DNA from: JBEEMU01 sp043778315 | GTDB taxonomy: Bacteria > Bacteroidota > Bacteroidia > Chitinophagales > Saprospiraceae | Direction: 5' to 3' | DNA: 5,607 nt | Assembly: GCA_043778315.1 (NCBI GenBank) | Contig: JAYWGJ010000268.1 | Span: 1 to 5,607, forward strand | In this document: piece by piece, positions 4,187 through 5,607 of the stretch | How the letters are laid out: each line of letters opens with the position of its first letter | How positions within the stretch are numbered: position 1 is the first letter of the stretch | Position numbers and translations under genes: made by a program | Notes under the pieces: model-generated | Seen by the model: the letters and a program-made list of their open reading frames with translations, nothing else | What the model was told of the DNA's origin: nothing | Databases searched by the model: none

Positions 4187-4870
4187 ATGCGTTATTTTTT
4201 GGCGGTGCTGTTTTTTGGCTTGGTTTGGGTGGCGCGCGGGCAGGAGGGTTTTCATAATGTCGGTATGGATACGCTGCCTAATAACAAGCATTCAGGTACA
4301 GCGTATGCAATGGCTTGGTTGCCTGATATTTACGAGTTGGCGAACGGTCAAAAAGTAGAAATTTTTACCAAAAAGAAGCTAAGGGTTACTATTCAACCTC
4401 AAACGATAGACTCGAGTTTTGTAGTCGTGTTGCCAACAAAATTAGTTAGGAAAGATAGTTTGGTTTTACCAAAACAACAAAAAATATTAGACCCTGAGTA
4501 TAATACCGTTATCGAACACTTAGAGGTTGTACGTACTTACAATCTTTGGCTTTTTAAACGCGGCAGTGAATTTTGTTTGGGTATTCATCCTGATTATGCA
4601 CAAATCTTTGTTTTGGTAGAAGTGCGTGCGCAGTATCAATCGGTAGCTAAAAGTTACGAAATGCTAAGACCGCCTCGAAAAGTGATAGGAAAAGATACGA
4701 TAGCACTTGAAATCGCCGAAATTACACAATATTTTAGCAATAAAACGGAAACGAAAACCATAAAATGCAGACGGATACTACCGCTTCCGAAATATTTTAC
4801 TTTGTTTAAAGATACGCTTTCACAAGCCGTAGGTTTTAAAAACTTATCGCGCTGTTTTTATTTCAAGTAA
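4187..4870 (+). CDS. Small secreted protein of unknown function
   Basis: 227 residues; I do not recognise a family. The N-terminus is a clear Sec signal peptide: MR, a hydrophobic core YFLAVLFFGLVWVA, then A16-R17-G18 before Q19, fitting signal peptidase I with glutamine as first mature residue, common in Bacteroidota. There is no lipobox cysteine, so it should be a soluble periplasmic or exported protein rather than a lipoprotein. The mature part alternates hydrophobic and polar residues as in beta-rich proteins (KLRVTIQ, SFVVVLPTKLV, IFVLVEVRAQY) and has three cysteines (C130, C194, C223). No C-terminal type IX sorting domain or membrane anchor is seen. It starts 5 nt after the nuclease-like gene, so it is probably co-transcribed, although a secreted protein and a nuclease-like protein make an unlikely functional pair. 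The translation is intact. Confidence 0.8.
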   Translation: MRYFLAVLFFGLVWVARGQEGFHNVGMDTLPNNKHSGTAYAMAWLPDIYELANGQKVEIFTKKKLRVTIQPQTIDSSFVVVLPTKLVRKDSLVLPKQQKILDPEYNTVIEHLEVVRTYNLWLFKRGSEFCLGIHPDYAQIFVLVEVRAQYQSVAKSYEMLRPPRKVIGKDTIALEIAEITQYFSNKTETKTIKCRRILPLPKYFTLFKDTLSQAVGFKNLSRCFYFK

Positions 4871-4888
4871 AATGCTCTTATTACTTGA
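4863..4888. terminator. Possible weak terminator hairpin between convergent genes
   Basis: TCAAGTAA (4863-4870, including the stop codon of the secreted-protein gene) and TTACTTGA (4881-4888) form a perfect 8-bp inverted repeat with a 10-nt loop. The stem is AT-rich and no T-run follows on either strand, so termination is only suggested by its place in the 51-nt gap between convergent genes. Confidence 0.3.
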
Positions 4889-4921
4889 GTTCTGTATTCA
4901 ACATAAATATCTGTTTTTCCA

Positions 4922-5607
4922 TTACTTTCTAAAATTCGTCAATATAGAGAAAAACGTCAGTGCGCCAATACCCGCACCCGAAATTAGCAGCAACCAAGCG
5001 ATTATCCGCATGTGACCCTCGGGGTCGGCGTTCGCGAAAATAGCTGCCGTGAGCATCATCGCGGAAGCTAAAATCACTAAGGCAAACCGTTGTATGGTGT
5101 TCGTGATTTGATTGACGGCGGGCTGATGCCCCTTGTGTTCGATATTGAAAAGGAGCGTTCCGCGCCGCGTTTTGCGCAAAATATCTTTTACTTCTAACGG
5201 AAAACCCGACACAAACGACCACAGCTCCGAGCCGATGCGGTAGCCCTCCTCGAGCAAATAGTCGGGCGACAATTGCTGCTTAAATAGCATTGCGCCATAA
5301 GGGCGCACAAAGTCGTACACCAAAAAATTAGGGTGTATTTCTTTACCGATGCCTTCGAGTATCGCCATTGCGCGAAGTATCAAAAAAACGCTGCCCGGCA
5401 CCTTCATTTTATTATCAAAAATGATTTTTTGCAGCTTTTGCGCGCTGTCTGCCATATTCGCTTCGCCGACGCTTTGCGTAGAAAACTCCTCTATCACTTC
5501 GCCGAGTTCGTACTCAAATACGCCGTAATCTTTGATGTCGTCTTCTACCGCCAAGCGGCGCAGCGCGGCTGCCGCCATACTCGCGTTTTTTTGCGCCATA
5601 CCGACGA
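4922..5607 (-). CDS. UbiB/ABC1 (AarF)-family protein, C-terminal part (5' end outside window)
   Basis: The frame stays open to the right edge; the stop is at 4924-4922, and 227 full codons plus 2 nt are visible. The fragment matches the C-terminal part of UbiB/ABC1/AarF atypical kinase-like proteins: a helical stretch ending KMKVPGSVFLILRAMAILEGIGKE followed by the NFLVYDFVRPYG segment corresponds to the family's LPPEF.LL.RAL..LEG.....P.FN....A.PY block. Two membrane helices lie near the end, about residues 172-190 (FALVILASAMMLTAAIFAN) and 198-219 counted from the ATG at 5599, as in the family. The protein-kinase-like core would lie beyond the window, so the ATG at 5599 is probably internal. 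UbiB-family proteins are membrane-linked ATPases needed for ubiquinone synthesis in proteobacteria; Bacteroidota usually make menaquinone, so another lipid-linked role is likely here. It is convergent with the secreted-protein gene. Confidence 0.75.
   Translation of the reverse strand, partial: VGMAQKNASMAAAALRRLAVEDDIKDYGVFEYELGEVIEEFSTQSVGEANMADSAQKLQKIIFDNKMKVPGSVFLILRAMAILEGIGKEIHPNFLVYDFVRPYGAMLFKQQLSPDYLLEEGYRIGSELWSFVSGFPLEVKDILRKTRRGTLLFNIEHKGHQPAVNQITNTIQRFALVILASAMMLTAAIFANADPEGHMRIIAWLLLISGAGIGALTFFSILTNFRK

Noticed and set aside
5597..5599. ATG as the true start of the UbiB-like gene
   Set aside because: The frame is open to the window edge and the visible part matches only the family's C-terminal portion, so the gene very probably begins outside.

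Overview
The window reads as a chromosomal segment of a member of the Bacteroidota. The evidence is: (i) a promoter at 3351-3382 that fits the phylum-specific consensus exactly (TTTG, 20 nt, TAnnTTTG), and a TACCTTTG box in front of sucD; (ii) start codons preceded by A-rich sequence rather than Shine-Dalgarno motifs; (iii) FabI and SucD sequences of the type expected there; (iv) intergenic palindromic repeats with a CCGCTATGCGG core. No plasmid, phage or insertion-sequence genes are visible; the only repeats are short and non-coding. Genus cannot be read from the window.

Layout. 1-1820 (+): the 3' half of a ParA-family ATPase gene, then a 158-aa protein with a C-terminal ribbon-helix-helix fold and three copies of a short amphipathic motif, then fabI (enoyl-ACP reductase) starting 1 nt after that gene's stop. 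1821-2330: a 510-nt non-coding spacer between convergent genes, holding three copies of a short palindromic repeat, a strong bidirectional terminator and a 138-bp imperfect palindrome. 2331-3212 (-): sucD, the succinyl-CoA ligase alpha subunit. 3213-3572: a divergent regulatory region with a sucD promoter box and, on the other strand, a consensus promoter, a 15-codon leader ORF with six isoleucine codons and a strong intrinsic terminator with a plausible competing antiterminator. 3573-4870 (+): a PD-(D/E)XK nuclease-like protein and a small secreted protein of unknown function, 5 nt apart. 4922-5607 (-): the C-terminal part of a UbiB/ABC1-family protein that runs off the right edge.

How the parts may work together. 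ParA and the ribbon-helix-helix protein look like a two-component DNA- or cargo-segregation pair (ATPase plus small DNA-binding partner), here linked to fatty-acid synthesis through fabI. The leader ORF and terminator have the geometry of a classical ribosome-mediated attenuator responding to charged tRNA-Ile, yet the next genes are not amino-acid biosynthesis genes. This misplaced attenuator and the ParA/triple-motif partner are the two parts most worth following up. All calls are by eye; no database or folding program was used.
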